Source: Cytophagales bacterium (GTDB lineage: Bacteria; Bacteroidota; Bacteroidia; Cytophagales; UBA9547). Taken from it: DNA of 7,628 nucleotides. Every line of letters begins with the position of its first letter. The stretch's first letter is position 1. The stretch spans positions 259-7,886 of the forward strand of contig DMUD01000272.1 of the NCBI GenBank assembly GCA_003476475.1, written 5' to 3'. The notes beneath the pieces are model-generated. The model was not told the DNA's origin. It saw only the letters and a program-made list of their open reading frames with translations, and made no database searches. This document shows, one piece after another, positions 1-6,614 of the stretch. The translations under genes were made by a program, and so were the position numbers.

Positions 1-1226
1 ATGTAAGGGAAGGTATGTGCTCCACATTGGTCGCCCATCAGGAGAGAGTCACATTGGGAGAAATTGCGGGCATTGTGTGCACGCTTCATCACCTGAACCT
101 GTCCTCGGTAGGAATTTTGAGATTTACCTGCAGAGATTCCTTTAGAAACAATTCTTGATTTGGTGTTTTTACCGATGTGGATCATTTTAGTTCCTGTATC
201 GGCTTGCTGGTAGTTGTTGGTTACGGCTACTGAATAAAATTCACCAATAGAATTGTCGCCTTTCAAAATTACACTTGGGTATTTCCAAGTGATGGAAGAA
301 CCGGTCTCTACTTGTGTCCAAGAGATTTTTGCATTTTCGCCAGCGCAAATACCCCTTTTCGTCACAAAATTGTAAATGCCACCCTTTCCATTCTTATCTC
401 CAGGATACCAGTTTTGTACCGTTGAATACTTTATTTCCGCATTTTTTTGTGAAATAAGTTCCACAACGGCAGCATGTAGCTGATTTTCATCGCGCATGGG
501 AGCAGTGCAACCTTCAAGATAACTTACATAACTTCCCTCTTCCGCTACAATCAATGTGCGTTCAAACTGTCCAGTTTCTTTGGCGTTGATACGGAAATAA
601 GTAGATAATTCCATGGGGCAACGAACACCATTTGGAACAAATACAAAAGATCCGTCTGAAAAAACGGCTGAATTTAGCGCGCTGTAATAGTTGTCGGTAT
701 AGGGTACAACCGAGCCCAAGTATTTTTTTACCAAATCGGGATGATGTTCAATGGCCTCGCTCATAGAGCAGAAAATAATACCCAATTCTGCCAGCTTGTC
801 TTTGAAAGTGGTGGCAATAGAAACACTATCAATTACTGCATCTACTGCTACTCCCGAAATTCTTTTTTGTTCATCGAGCGAAATACCTAATTTTTCAAAG
901 GTTTTCCGAAGTTCAGGATCAATCTCGTCCAAACTGTTCAAATTAACCTTTTGTTTTGGGGCGGAATAATATATTACGTCTTGAAAATTAATTTCTGGAA
1001 AAACTACATTTTGCCATGTAGGCTGTTCCAACTTCAGCCAGTGCTTGTAGGCTTTCAGACGATATTCGAGCATCCATTCCGGTTCTTTCTTTTTGGCCGA
1101 AATAAAACGAACTATTTCCTCAGAAAGACCTTTGGGAGCTGAATCGTTTTCTATTAAGGTCTCGAAACCATACTTGTATTCAGAAGAGGTGATTTCTTCT
1201 AATATATCAACACTTTTTTCTGACAT
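1..1226 (-). CDS. sufB: Fe-S cluster assembly scaffold protein SufB (3' end cut by window edge)
   Basis: The minus-strand frame stays open from the ATG at 1226-1224 to the window edge: 408 codons plus two bases. It starts MSEKSVDILEEI and contains SufB family signatures such as FVPNGVRCPMELSTYFRIN (about residues 196-214), SYLEGCTAPMRDEN (about 235-248) and QCDSLLMGDQCGAHTFPY at the cut end. SufB is the core of the cytosolic SufBCD scaffold that builds Fe-S clusters with sulfur delivered by SufS/SufE. Cys392 in the QCD motif aligns, from memory of the E. coli protein, with its essential Cys405. The His-Glu pair at the SufB-SufD interface would lie in the missing part. SufB is usually 470-495 residues, so about 70-85 residues are missing. 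sufC and sufD would be expected further left, outside the window. No Shine-Dalgarno site is visible, which is normal for Bacteroidetes. The identification is firm. Confidence 0.97.
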   Translation of the reverse strand, partial: MSEKSVDILEEITSSEYKYGFETLIENDSAPKGLSEEIVRFISAKKKEPEWMLEYRLKAYKHWLKLEQPTWQNVVFPEINFQDVIYYSAPKQKVNLNSLDEIDPELRKTFEKLGISLDEQKRISGVAVDAVIDSVSIATTFKDKLAELGIIFCSMSEAIEHHPDLVKKYLGSVVPYTDNYYSALNSAVFSDGSFVFVPNGVRCPMELSTYFRINAKETGQFERTLIVAEEGSYVSYLEGCTAPMRDENQLHAAVVELISQKNAEIKYSTVQNWYPGDKNGKGGIYNFVTKRGICAGENAKISWTQVETGSSITWKYPSVILKGDNSIGEFYSVAVTNNYQQADTGTKMIHIGKNTKSRIVSKGISAGKSQNSYRGQVQVMKRAHNARNFSQCDSLLMGDQCGAHTFPY

Positions 1227-1262
1227 GAGCTAAATAGTGCTTGTTTAGAATTGTTCTATTTT

Positions 1263-1270
1263 CAAAAGTA
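1263..1270 (-). promoter_or_regulatory. Possible -7 element for sufB
   Basis: Read on the minus strand this is TACTTTTG, a full match to the Bacteroidetes -7 consensus TAnnTTTG, 36 bases before the sufB start. I see no TTG-type -33 element at the usual 19-21 base spacing, so this is a weak call. The rest of the sufB-regulator gap (1227-1397) is AT-rich, and I see no convincing terminator or repeat in it. Read-through from the upstream regulator gene therefore cannot be excluded. Confidence 0.3.
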
Positions 1271-1397
1271 AGTAAAAAATGTGTTTTTTCGTATATTGAA
1301 CAAATATTCTGTTTTTGATCAGAAAATTATAGCGTAATTTTTTACTTTCCAATTTTAACACAATCACAATATTACCTAAAATACTTTGAAATAAAAG

Positions 1398-1856
1398 CTA
1401 AATCGCCAAAGGGCGATTGATGTTTTCTTGTAAAGATATAAAGGTCTCGGTGCGTTGAATACCCTCAAGTTTTTGTATTTTGTTGTGTAGTACATAGTGC
1501 AAATGTTTGGTGTCGCGACAGACTAGTTGAACAAAAATGCTGTAATTACCTGTTGTGTAGTGAGCTGTGGTGATTTCTGGTATATTTTTAAGTTGGTTAA
1601 TTACAATATCGTATAAATCGCTTCTTTCTAGGTATATACCCAAAAAAGCAACAATATCATAACCTAATTTGGTGTAATCGATTTGTATTTTAGTTCCTTT
1701 TACTACGCCCCATTTTTCCATTTTTTTCATGCGAACATGCACCGTGCCCGGGGATACAAATACTTTTTTGGCTATTTCGGTGTAAGGAATAGAGGCGTCT
1801 TCTTGCAGAAGCGAAAGGATTTTTAAATCTACATTGTCAAATTCATAATTTTCCAT
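1398..1856 (-). CDS. Lrp/AsnC family transcriptional regulator
   Basis: A complete 152-residue protein, the usual length for the family. The N-terminal winged helix-turn-helix covers about residues 8-56: it begins DNVDLKILSLLQEDASIPY, and AKKVFVSPGTVHVRMKKME carries the recognition helix. The C-terminal RAM/AsnC ligand-binding and oligomerisation domain covers about residues 65-145, with the characteristic segment ITTAHYTTGNYSIFVQLVCR. The protein ends LQENINRPLAI. Family members form dimers to octamers, bind DNA near promoters and often sense amino acids. The ligand and targets here are unknown. The ATG at 1856-1854 is the natural start because the HTH begins a few residues later. It lies 171 bases upstream of sufB on the same strand and is divergent from the small RNA unit, so autoregulation or control of either neighbour is possible but is only inference. 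No clear promoter was seen in its upstream region. Confidence 0.93.
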   Translation of the reverse strand: MENYEFDNVDLKILSLLQEDASIPYTEIAKKVFVSPGTVHVRMKKMEKWGVVKGTKIQIDYTKLGYDIVAFLGIYLERSDLYDIVINQLKNIPEITTAHYTTGNYSIFVQLVCRDTKHLHYVLHNKIQKLEGIQRTETFISLQENINRPLAI

Positions 1857-1943
1857 TGTGATAAATAACCCATATTGCGATTTTCGTAAAAATAATTGAT
1901 AAAATTAGATGGGGTGTAAAAATTATAACAATTTGTTAAATAT

Positions 1944-1975
1944 TTTGGTTGAAAAATTAGAACTTACTATTTTTG
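1944..1975 (+). promoter_or_regulatory. Bacteroidetes-type promoter of the tRNA-like RNA
   Basis: TTTG at 1944-1947 is followed after 20 bases by TATTTTTG at 1968-1975, matching the known Bacteroidetes vegetative promoter pattern (TTTG, 19-21 bases, TAnnTTTG). Transcription would be expected to start at about 1980-1983, roughly 28 bases before the tRNA-like fold. It sits between the divergent regulator gene and the RNA and fits the RNA, because no protein gene starts soon after it. Confidence 0.7.
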
Positions 1976-1986
1976 TAACGAATTAA

Positions 1987-1998
1987 GGGGGTTGCCCC
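1987..1998 (+). other. Short GC hairpin in the RNA leader
   Basis: GGGG (1987-1990) pairs with CCCC (1995-1998) around a GTTG tetraloop, in otherwise very AT-rich sequence. It lies between the predicted transcription start and the tRNA-like body, so it would be the 5' leader normally removed by RNase P. The pairing is visible directly. A role in processing or stability is inference, and chance is possible for so short a stem. Confidence 0.4.
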
Positions 1999-2009
1999 GA
2001 AATTTAAAA

Positions 2010-2154
2010 TGTAGGGTGTTGAAATTGGCAGACATGCCCTCCTGTCTCGGGGGTGGAGAACTAGAAATAAACGCAGGGTAACGGGTTGACCACTAAAGTT
2101 GTCTTTTGTCCTGTAGCTAATCTCTCCGTGGTGGTTCGAATCCATCCTCTACAG
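2010..2154 (+). tRNA. Unusual 145-nt tRNA-like RNA: GUC anticodon loop, Leu-like D arm, giant variable arm
   Basis: The fold can be traced base by base. The acceptor stem is TGTAGGG (2010-2016) with CTCTACA (2147-2153), 7 bp including one G-U. T8 follows, then a Leu-like D arm (2019-2035) with AAATTGGCAGA in the loop and only two good stem pairs. The anticodon stem is CCCTC (2037-2041) with GGGGG (2049-2053). The loop is CTGTCTC (2042-2048), so the anticodon is GTC. The T arm is GGTGG (2130-2134), loop TTCGAAT, CCATC (2142-2146). The discriminator is G2154, and CCA is not encoded. The variable arm is closed by GGAGA (2055-2059) with TCTCC (2123-2127) and holds 63 nt instead of the usual 3-5. 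That insert forms a further 9-bp helix (2073-2081 with 2106-2114). Odd points are T at position 37, a T10-T25 mismatch, and a T1-A72 first pair. A tRNA-derived gene is well supported. Charging with Asp, with Leu, or not at all remains open. Confidence 0.65.
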
Positions 2155-2156
2155 CT

Positions 2157-2184
2157 AAAGCCGTGCTATGTAGTACGGCTTTTT
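2157..2184 (+). terminator. Intrinsic terminator after the tRNA-like RNA
   Basis: AAAGCCGT (2157-2164) pairs with ACGGCTTT (2175-2182) around a 10-base loop and runs into a T tract (2180-2184, then AATTTT). It begins two bases after the discriminator base, so the transcript is about 200 nt and the RNA is separated from the protein operon downstream. The sequence from 2185 to 2258 is AT-rich; TAATTTTA at 2235-2242 resembles a -7 element poorly, and no good promoter for the next gene was found. Confidence 0.82.
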
Positions 2185-2258
2185 AATTTTGTAGCACAAG
2201 AATCTTTCACTTTTAATAGGCTACAAAAAAAATGTAATTTTATGCTTTTAATTAAGCT

Positions 2259-4772
2259 TTGGTGAAGAATAAAGCGCAGCTTTTTTGTTTTTTCTATATT
2301 ATTTTCAGTTTAGTTGCCTATTCTCAGGAAACTATTATTAAAGGTCGTGTGATAGATGCAGATAACGGAGAAGGCATTCCTCTTGCAAACGTATTCTTTA
2401 AAAACAGCAAAATTTCGTCCACAACTGATTTTGATGGCTATTATGTAATTTCCACAAATACCCCGCCATCCGATTCTCTTACGGCTATTTACATGGGATA
2501 TAAAGTTTTAAGCCGTAAAATTAAAAGAGGAGAGACGCAGGTGTTAAACTTCACGCTTTATGGTGAATTGGTCGAGCTGAAGGAAGTAGTAGTGACTGCC
2601 AAGGAAAACCCTGCTTACAACATTATCAGAAAAGTGGTGGCAAATAAAGACCTAAATGACCGCCGAAAGCTAAATGCGTACCAGTATGAAATGTATAAGA
2701 AAGTAGAGGTAGACCTTGAAAATATATCGAACAAGTTAAAAAATAAATGGTACATGCGTGGTATAAGCAGGGTGCTAGACAGTGTGATGCGTATGAATGA
2801 CGAAAGTGGGAAAGTACTCATTCCGATGTATATATCTGAAACGATTGAAGATTATTTCTATCGTTTGGAACCCAAAATGAGTAAAGAAATAGTGCGTGCC
2901 AAAAAACTGACTGGTATAGGAATGGACGACAATAGTATTCTTTCTCAGCTCATCAATACTTCTTTCTACGATTATAATTTCTACGAAAATAGGATTGTAA
3001 TTATGAATAAAGATTTTGTGTCGCCAATTGCTGATGGTTGGTCTAATTACTATGAATACATATTAGAAGATAGCATGTACATTGGCGAGCAATGGTGTTA
3101 TAAAATTGACGTGACTCCAAAACGAAAACAGGATTTGGCATTTGAGGGAAAAATTTGGATTGCAGATTCTTCATGGGCACTGAAGCAGGCCAACCTGAGC
3201 ATAGGAACAGAGGCCAACTTGAACTTTATAGACGGTATTAAAATAAACCAAGAATTGGCACAGACCAAATCTGGTCCATGGTTACCTGTGAAAAGTAGGT
3301 TGGTGGTAGATGTGGGGCAGTTGGGTGACAGTTCGGCTGGAATGTTGTTGAAATTTTATATTTCGAACAAAAATATTGTGGAAAATCGGCCGCATACAAG
3401 CGATTTTTACAGAGAAAAATACACCATAGCCGATACCGCAAACGAACATGCCAAAGATTATTGGGTGAAAATGCGTCATGACTCTCTCACTGCCAGCGAA
3501 AAACAGGTGTATGTGATGATTGATTCCATCAAAAAAGTACCCATAGTGCGTACATACATCGAGACCATTGATTTTTTTGTAAATGGATATTACGAGACGA
3601 AAAAAGTAGACTTTGGGCCTCTGTTATATGTATATTCATTCAACAATGTAGAGGGCAATCGTTTACAAGTTGGTATGCGAAGTAATAGTTTTTTGTATAA
3701 AAATTGGCTTCTGGTGGGACGTGTGGCATATGGCACCCAAGATGAAAAGTGGAAATATCAGGGTATAGCTGAATATATTTTCAGGCGAAAAAGCTGGTCG
3801 TTGGCAGGGCTTGAACATCAGCACGACATTGATCAGGTAGCGCTCAGTACCGATAATAAATTTGAGAACAGTCTTTTTTTAGCCTCTACACGTTTTGGCA
3901 ACATGCAAAGGAGAAGACCATATTTCAACACCTTCACAAAAGTGTATTTGCAATCGGATTTGTTTCGCGGGTTTATGCAAAAAATCAGTTTCAAACATTT
4001 AGAATTCGACCCACTATATCCTTTTGCCTATTACGCGCAGTACGTCAATCCAGCCAGTTCGGACATTTACCGAAGCTTCCAAACCTCCGAATTTGTGTTC
4101 GAATCGCGCTATGCTCGAAATATTACACTGGTCAAAAACGGAAATCAACGCACACAAGTGGGATTGAACCGAGACCCGACTTTTACTTTCAAGTACACCT
4201 TAGGCGTTTCAAATGTGCTGGGCAGCGATTTGTCTTACAATAAGTTTTTCTTCAACGTAACTCAGGTCAAGAATGTTGGTTTGCTTGGCAGGCTTAAATA
4301 TTCTTTTAGCATGGGTTGGACACCCGATGCGGTGCCATATCCAATTTTGGAAAACCACTTGGGTAACCAAACCTTTTTTTTAAACTACGATTCCTACAAT
4401 CTGATGAACTTCTTTGAATTTACCAGTGACAAATACACTTCTTTGCATTTGGAACATCATTTCGACGGATTGTTGTTCAATCGTCTTCCGCTGTTTAAAA
4501 AATGGAAATGGCGCGAAGTGGTAAACGGCCAAATACTTTTTGGGTCGGTAACAGACAAAAACTACTTCATAATACCTGCCGAATATCCTAGTTTTAGACG
4601 TTTAACAATCGACAAACCCTATGCCGAAGTTTCGTATGGTATAGAGAATATTTTCAGGTTGGTACGTATCGATTTTATCCACCGTCTCACGTATCTTGAA
4701 AACCAAAACGAGATTTCAGGATCAGCTGTCAGAAAGTTTGCCGTAAAAGTAGGCTTGCAGTTTACCTTATAA
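2259..4772 (+). CDS. DUF5686 outer-membrane protein with carboxypeptidase-like regulatory domain
   Basis: An 837-residue protein predicted to be exported and to sit in the outer membrane. Residues 1-22 form a Sec signal peptide (hydrophobic LFCFFYIIFSLVAYS, then QE). Residues 26-114 are a carboxypeptidase-regulatory-like beta-sandwich (KGRVIDADNGEGIPLANVFF, TDFDGYY, ending LKEVVVTA), the same module found at the N-terminus of SusC-type proteins. ENPAYNIIRKVVANKD (116-131) opens the DUF5686 region. From about residue 450 the sequence alternates aromatic and polar residues as in a beta barrel, and it ends with VGLQFTL, a typical last barrel strand with Phe near the C-terminus. The family's substrate is unknown. 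There is no ATG start: an in-frame stop lies at 2253-2255, so translation begins at TTG 2259 or GTG 2262. The GTG gives the more natural MKNKAQ signal-peptide start. It is the first gene of the plus-strand run, 3 bases before the next. Confidence 0.9.
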   Translation: MVKNKAQLFCFFYIIFSLVAYSQETIIKGRVIDADNGEGIPLANVFFKNSKISSTTDFDGYYVISTNTPPSDSLTAIYMGYKVLSRKIKRGETQVLNFTLYGELVELKEVVVTAKENPAYNIIRKVVANKDLNDRRKLNAYQYEMYKKVEVDLENISNKLKNKWYMRGISRVLDSVMRMNDESGKVLIPMYISETIEDYFYRLEPKMSKEIVRAKKLTGIGMDDNSILSQLINTSFYDYNFYENRIVIMNKDFVSPIADGWSNYYEYILEDSMYIGEQWCYKIDVTPKRKQDLAFEGKIWIADSSWALKQANLSIGTEANLNFIDGIKINQELAQTKSGPWLPVKSRLVVDVGQLGDSSAGMLLKFYISNKNIVENRPHTSDFYREKYTIADTANEHAKDYWVKMRHDSLTASEKQVYVMIDSIKKVPIVRTYIETIDFFVNGYYETKKVDFGPLLYVYSFNNVEGNRLQVGMRSNSFLYKNWLLVGRVAYGTQDEKWKYQGIAEYIFRRKSWSLAGLEHQHDIDQVALSTDNKFENSLFLASTRFGNMQRRRPYFNTFTKVYLQSDLFRGFMQKISFKHLEFDPLYPFAYYAQYVNPASSDIYRSFQTSEFVFESRYARNITLVKNGNQRTQVGLNRDPTFTFKYTLGVSNVLGSDLSYNKFFFNVTQVKNVGLLGRLKYSFSMGWTPDAVPYPILENHLGNQTFFLNYDSYNLMNFFEFTSDKYTSLHLEHHFDGLLFNRLPLFKKWKWREVVNGQILFGSVTDKNYFIIPAEYPSFRRLTIDKPYAEVSYGIENIFRLVRIDFIHRLTYLENQNEISGSAVRKFAVKVGLQFTL

Positions 4773-4775
4773 ATA

Positions 4776-5813
4776 TTGAAAAAAAAATGTTACATATTGT
4801 TAGCTTTTTGGCTTTTCATTGCCTGTAGCCCAATTGTAGATACCAGTCCACAGTTTGCCGATAGTGGCATGTTTGATATTTCAAAAGCCATTGAGTATTT
4901 AGACAAAATCATAGAGCACGACCAAAAAAATGCAGAAGCTTTATTTCAAAGAGCGAAATTAGAACTTCAGTTGGGTAGAACGTCTAAAGCCAAATCAGAC
5001 ATATTGGCAGCCTTGACCGAAGACCCATTGAATCTTAATTTTTTGCTTTTAAAAGCAAAAATTTGCGAACAAATGGGGCAGTTACAGGAGTCGTTACGTA
5101 CTATCGAATTTATTCAGGAAAAAGGCATGAACCTTTCAACAGTTGAATCTCAATTATTTGCTTCTGATATATACATGAAATTCAACAACTTGAGCAAGGC
5201 CGATTATTATTTGCAAAAGGCTGCTTCAAATGCACCGCATTTTCCCAACGTCTTGTTTCAACGTGCACGTTATTACGCGCTTGGCCACGATACGTTGAAA
5301 GCCATGTCTTTTTACAAATTGCTTTTTCAAAAAGATAGTACACATGCAGATGGATTGATGGGCGTTTCGGAAATTTTTTTTACAAAAAATCAGCCCGATT
5401 CATGTCTTTATTTCTTATCTAAAATCCAGGAAAATAAAAATTTAGTTTACAACATACTGATTGCTAAAACGTTGATGGCATTGAATAGATTGGATAGTGC
5501 TTCGTATTGGTGGGAGGTCGCATTGCAACAGTCCCCGCGTTTGGCTGAGGCGCATTATGAGCTTGGAAAATATTATTTAGTTAAAAAAAATTATTCCATT
5601 GCGCGTGCTCATTTAGCTTCTGTACCCGAAAATGAACGATCAAAATATGTAGATTTTTCTTTGTTATTTGCCAAAGTTAGTTACAATTTGTCCGATTCTG
5701 CCAATGCCGCTTACTATTTTAAAAAAGCATTAGAATTGGATTCCAGTCTTTTTCGCCAAGAAAAGCAAATCGTGAAAAAAAAATCGAAAATATTTATAGA
5801 TTCAGCTAAGTAA
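4776..5813 (+). CDS. TPR-repeat lipoprotein
   Basis: A 345-residue protein. The N-terminus MKKKCYILLAFWLFIAC has a positive start, a hydrophobic stretch and a plausible lipobox ending at Cys17 (LFIAC, with Phe rather than the usual Leu at -3), so it is probably a lipoprotein anchored in the envelope. From about residue 36 to 330 it is a chain of helix-turn-helix tetratricopeptide repeats, for example NAEALFQRAKLELQLGRTSK (52-71) and EAHYELGKYYLVKKNYSIAR near residues 257-276. TPRs are protein-binding scaffolds, and the partner here is unknown. The start is TTG at 4776, followed by an A9 tract; the nearby ATG at 4787 is out of frame. It sits 3 bases after the DUF5686 gene and 1 base before rlmB, so it is almost surely cotranslated with them. 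A link to outer-membrane assembly is a guess from the neighbour. The TPR call is firm; no specific function is recognised. Confidence 0.88.
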   Translation: MKKKCYILLAFWLFIACSPIVDTSPQFADSGMFDISKAIEYLDKIIEHDQKNAEALFQRAKLELQLGRTSKAKSDILAALTEDPLNLNFLLLKAKICEQMGQLQESLRTIEFIQEKGMNLSTVESQLFASDIYMKFNNLSKADYYLQKAASNAPHFPNVLFQRARYYALGHDTLKAMSFYKLLFQKDSTHADGLMGVSEIFFTKNQPDSCLYFLSKIQENKNLVYNILIAKTLMALNRLDSASYWWEVALQQSPRLAEAHYELGKYYLVKKNYSIARAHLASVPENERSKYVDFSLLFAKVSYNLSDSANAAYYFKKALELDSSLFRQEKQIVKKKSKIFIDSAK

Positions 5814-5814
5814 C

Positions 5815-6603
5815 ATGTATCAAGGAAGAAACAATAGACCCAATTTGCCTTTTACCAAGAAAAAACCAAATGAACATGACATGGTCTTTGGTATTCGACC
5901 TGTTCAAGAGGCTTTACGTTCAGGCAAAGAGCTGGATAAATTGTTTGTAGAAAAGGCATTGAAGAGTCCTGTGGTGGATGAAATTGTGTCTTTAGCGCGT
6001 GAGCAAAATGTGTATATTCAATATGTTCCCGAGGAAAAACTAAATAGACTCACTCGCAAGGCACACCAAGGAATTGTGGCATTTGTTTCGATAGTAAATT
6101 ATGCAAAAATTGAAAATATTGTGATGGATATTTTTGCCAACGGCCAAGAACCTCTCATTCTTGTGTTAGACGGGGTTACCGATGTGCGAAATTTTGGTGC
6201 CATCAGTCGTTCTGCCGAATGCGCTGGTGCACACGCCATTTTGATACCAGTGAAAGGCTCGGCCCAAGTAAATAGTGATGCACTGAAAACTTCTGCTGGA
6301 GCATTGAACTACATACCTATTTGTAAATCAGATGATTTGTACAAATCTGTTCGTTATTTGAAAGATTCTGGTCTGACAGTAGTAGCCTGTACCGAAAAGG
6401 GTAAAGAAAAAATATACGATACACCGCTCAAAGGTCCTTTATGTTTAGTGGTAGGGTCTGAAGAAACCGGAATTTCGAATGCGGTGATGAGTTTGGCCGA
6501 TTATACTTCCTACATTCCATTGTTAGGAAAAGTAGAGTCGCTGAATGTGTCGGTGGCTTCTGGGGTTTGCCTTTTCGAAACCTTGAGACAACGAAATATA
6601 TAA
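5815..6603 (+). CDS. rlmB: 23S rRNA (guanosine-2'-O-)-methyltransferase RlmB, TrmH/SpoU family
   Basis: A 262-residue cytosolic enzyme of the SPOUT class, which uses S-adenosylmethionine to methylate the 2'-OH of a ribose. In E. coli RlmB the target is G2251 of the 23S rRNA P loop. Residues 23-97 are the SpoU substrate-binding domain (VFGIRPVQEALRSGKELDKL, then AHQGIVAFVS). Residues about 113-260 are the knotted methylase domain with all three motifs: DVRNFGAISRSAECAG (Asn126 and Arg132), LCLVVGSEETGIS (209-221, with Glu217), and IPLLGKVESLNVSVASG (234-250, with Asn244). Length and motifs are normal, with no sign of damage. The ATG at 5815 starts one base after the previous stop. The basic N-terminal tail (NNRPNLPFTKKKPN) is typical of Bacteroidetes members. 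It might instead be a related TrmH-family enzyme with another rRNA or tRNA target, but the substrate-domain match favours RlmB. Confidence 0.93.
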   Translation: MYQGRNNRPNLPFTKKKPNEHDMVFGIRPVQEALRSGKELDKLFVEKALKSPVVDEIVSLAREQNVYIQYVPEEKLNRLTRKAHQGIVAFVSIVNYAKIENIVMDIFANGQEPLILVLDGVTDVRNFGAISRSAECAGAHAILIPVKGSAQVNSDALKTSAGALNYIPICKSDDLYKSVRYLKDSGLTVVACTEKGKEKIYDTPLKGPLCLVVGSEETGISNAVMSLADYTSYIPLLGKVESLNVSVASGVCLFETLRQRNI

Positions 6604-6614
6604 GTATCCATTTT

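Noticed and set aside
751..1142. Two short plus-strand open frames
   Set aside because: Both lie entirely antisense to sufB, whose frame is continuous and shows family motifs throughout.
1957..2145. 62-residue open frame on the minus strand over the tRNA-like RNA
   Set aside because: It is the antisense of a structured RNA, and its peptide (starting MDSNHHG) looks like the spurious translations usually seen over tRNA genes. It also overlaps the promoter of that RNA.
2010..2154. Group I intron or tmRNA as explanation for the long RNA
   Set aside because: The insert is only 63 nt, far below a group I intron core of about 200 nt or more, and it lies in the variable arm rather than the anticodon loop. 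tmRNAs are about 350-400 nt with a tag reading frame and lack a normal anticodon arm; none of that fits.
6567..6614. N-terminal extension of apt from a TTG inside rlmB
   Set aside because: The extra 16 residues do not resemble the family, and the ATG at 6615 gives the standard start and length.
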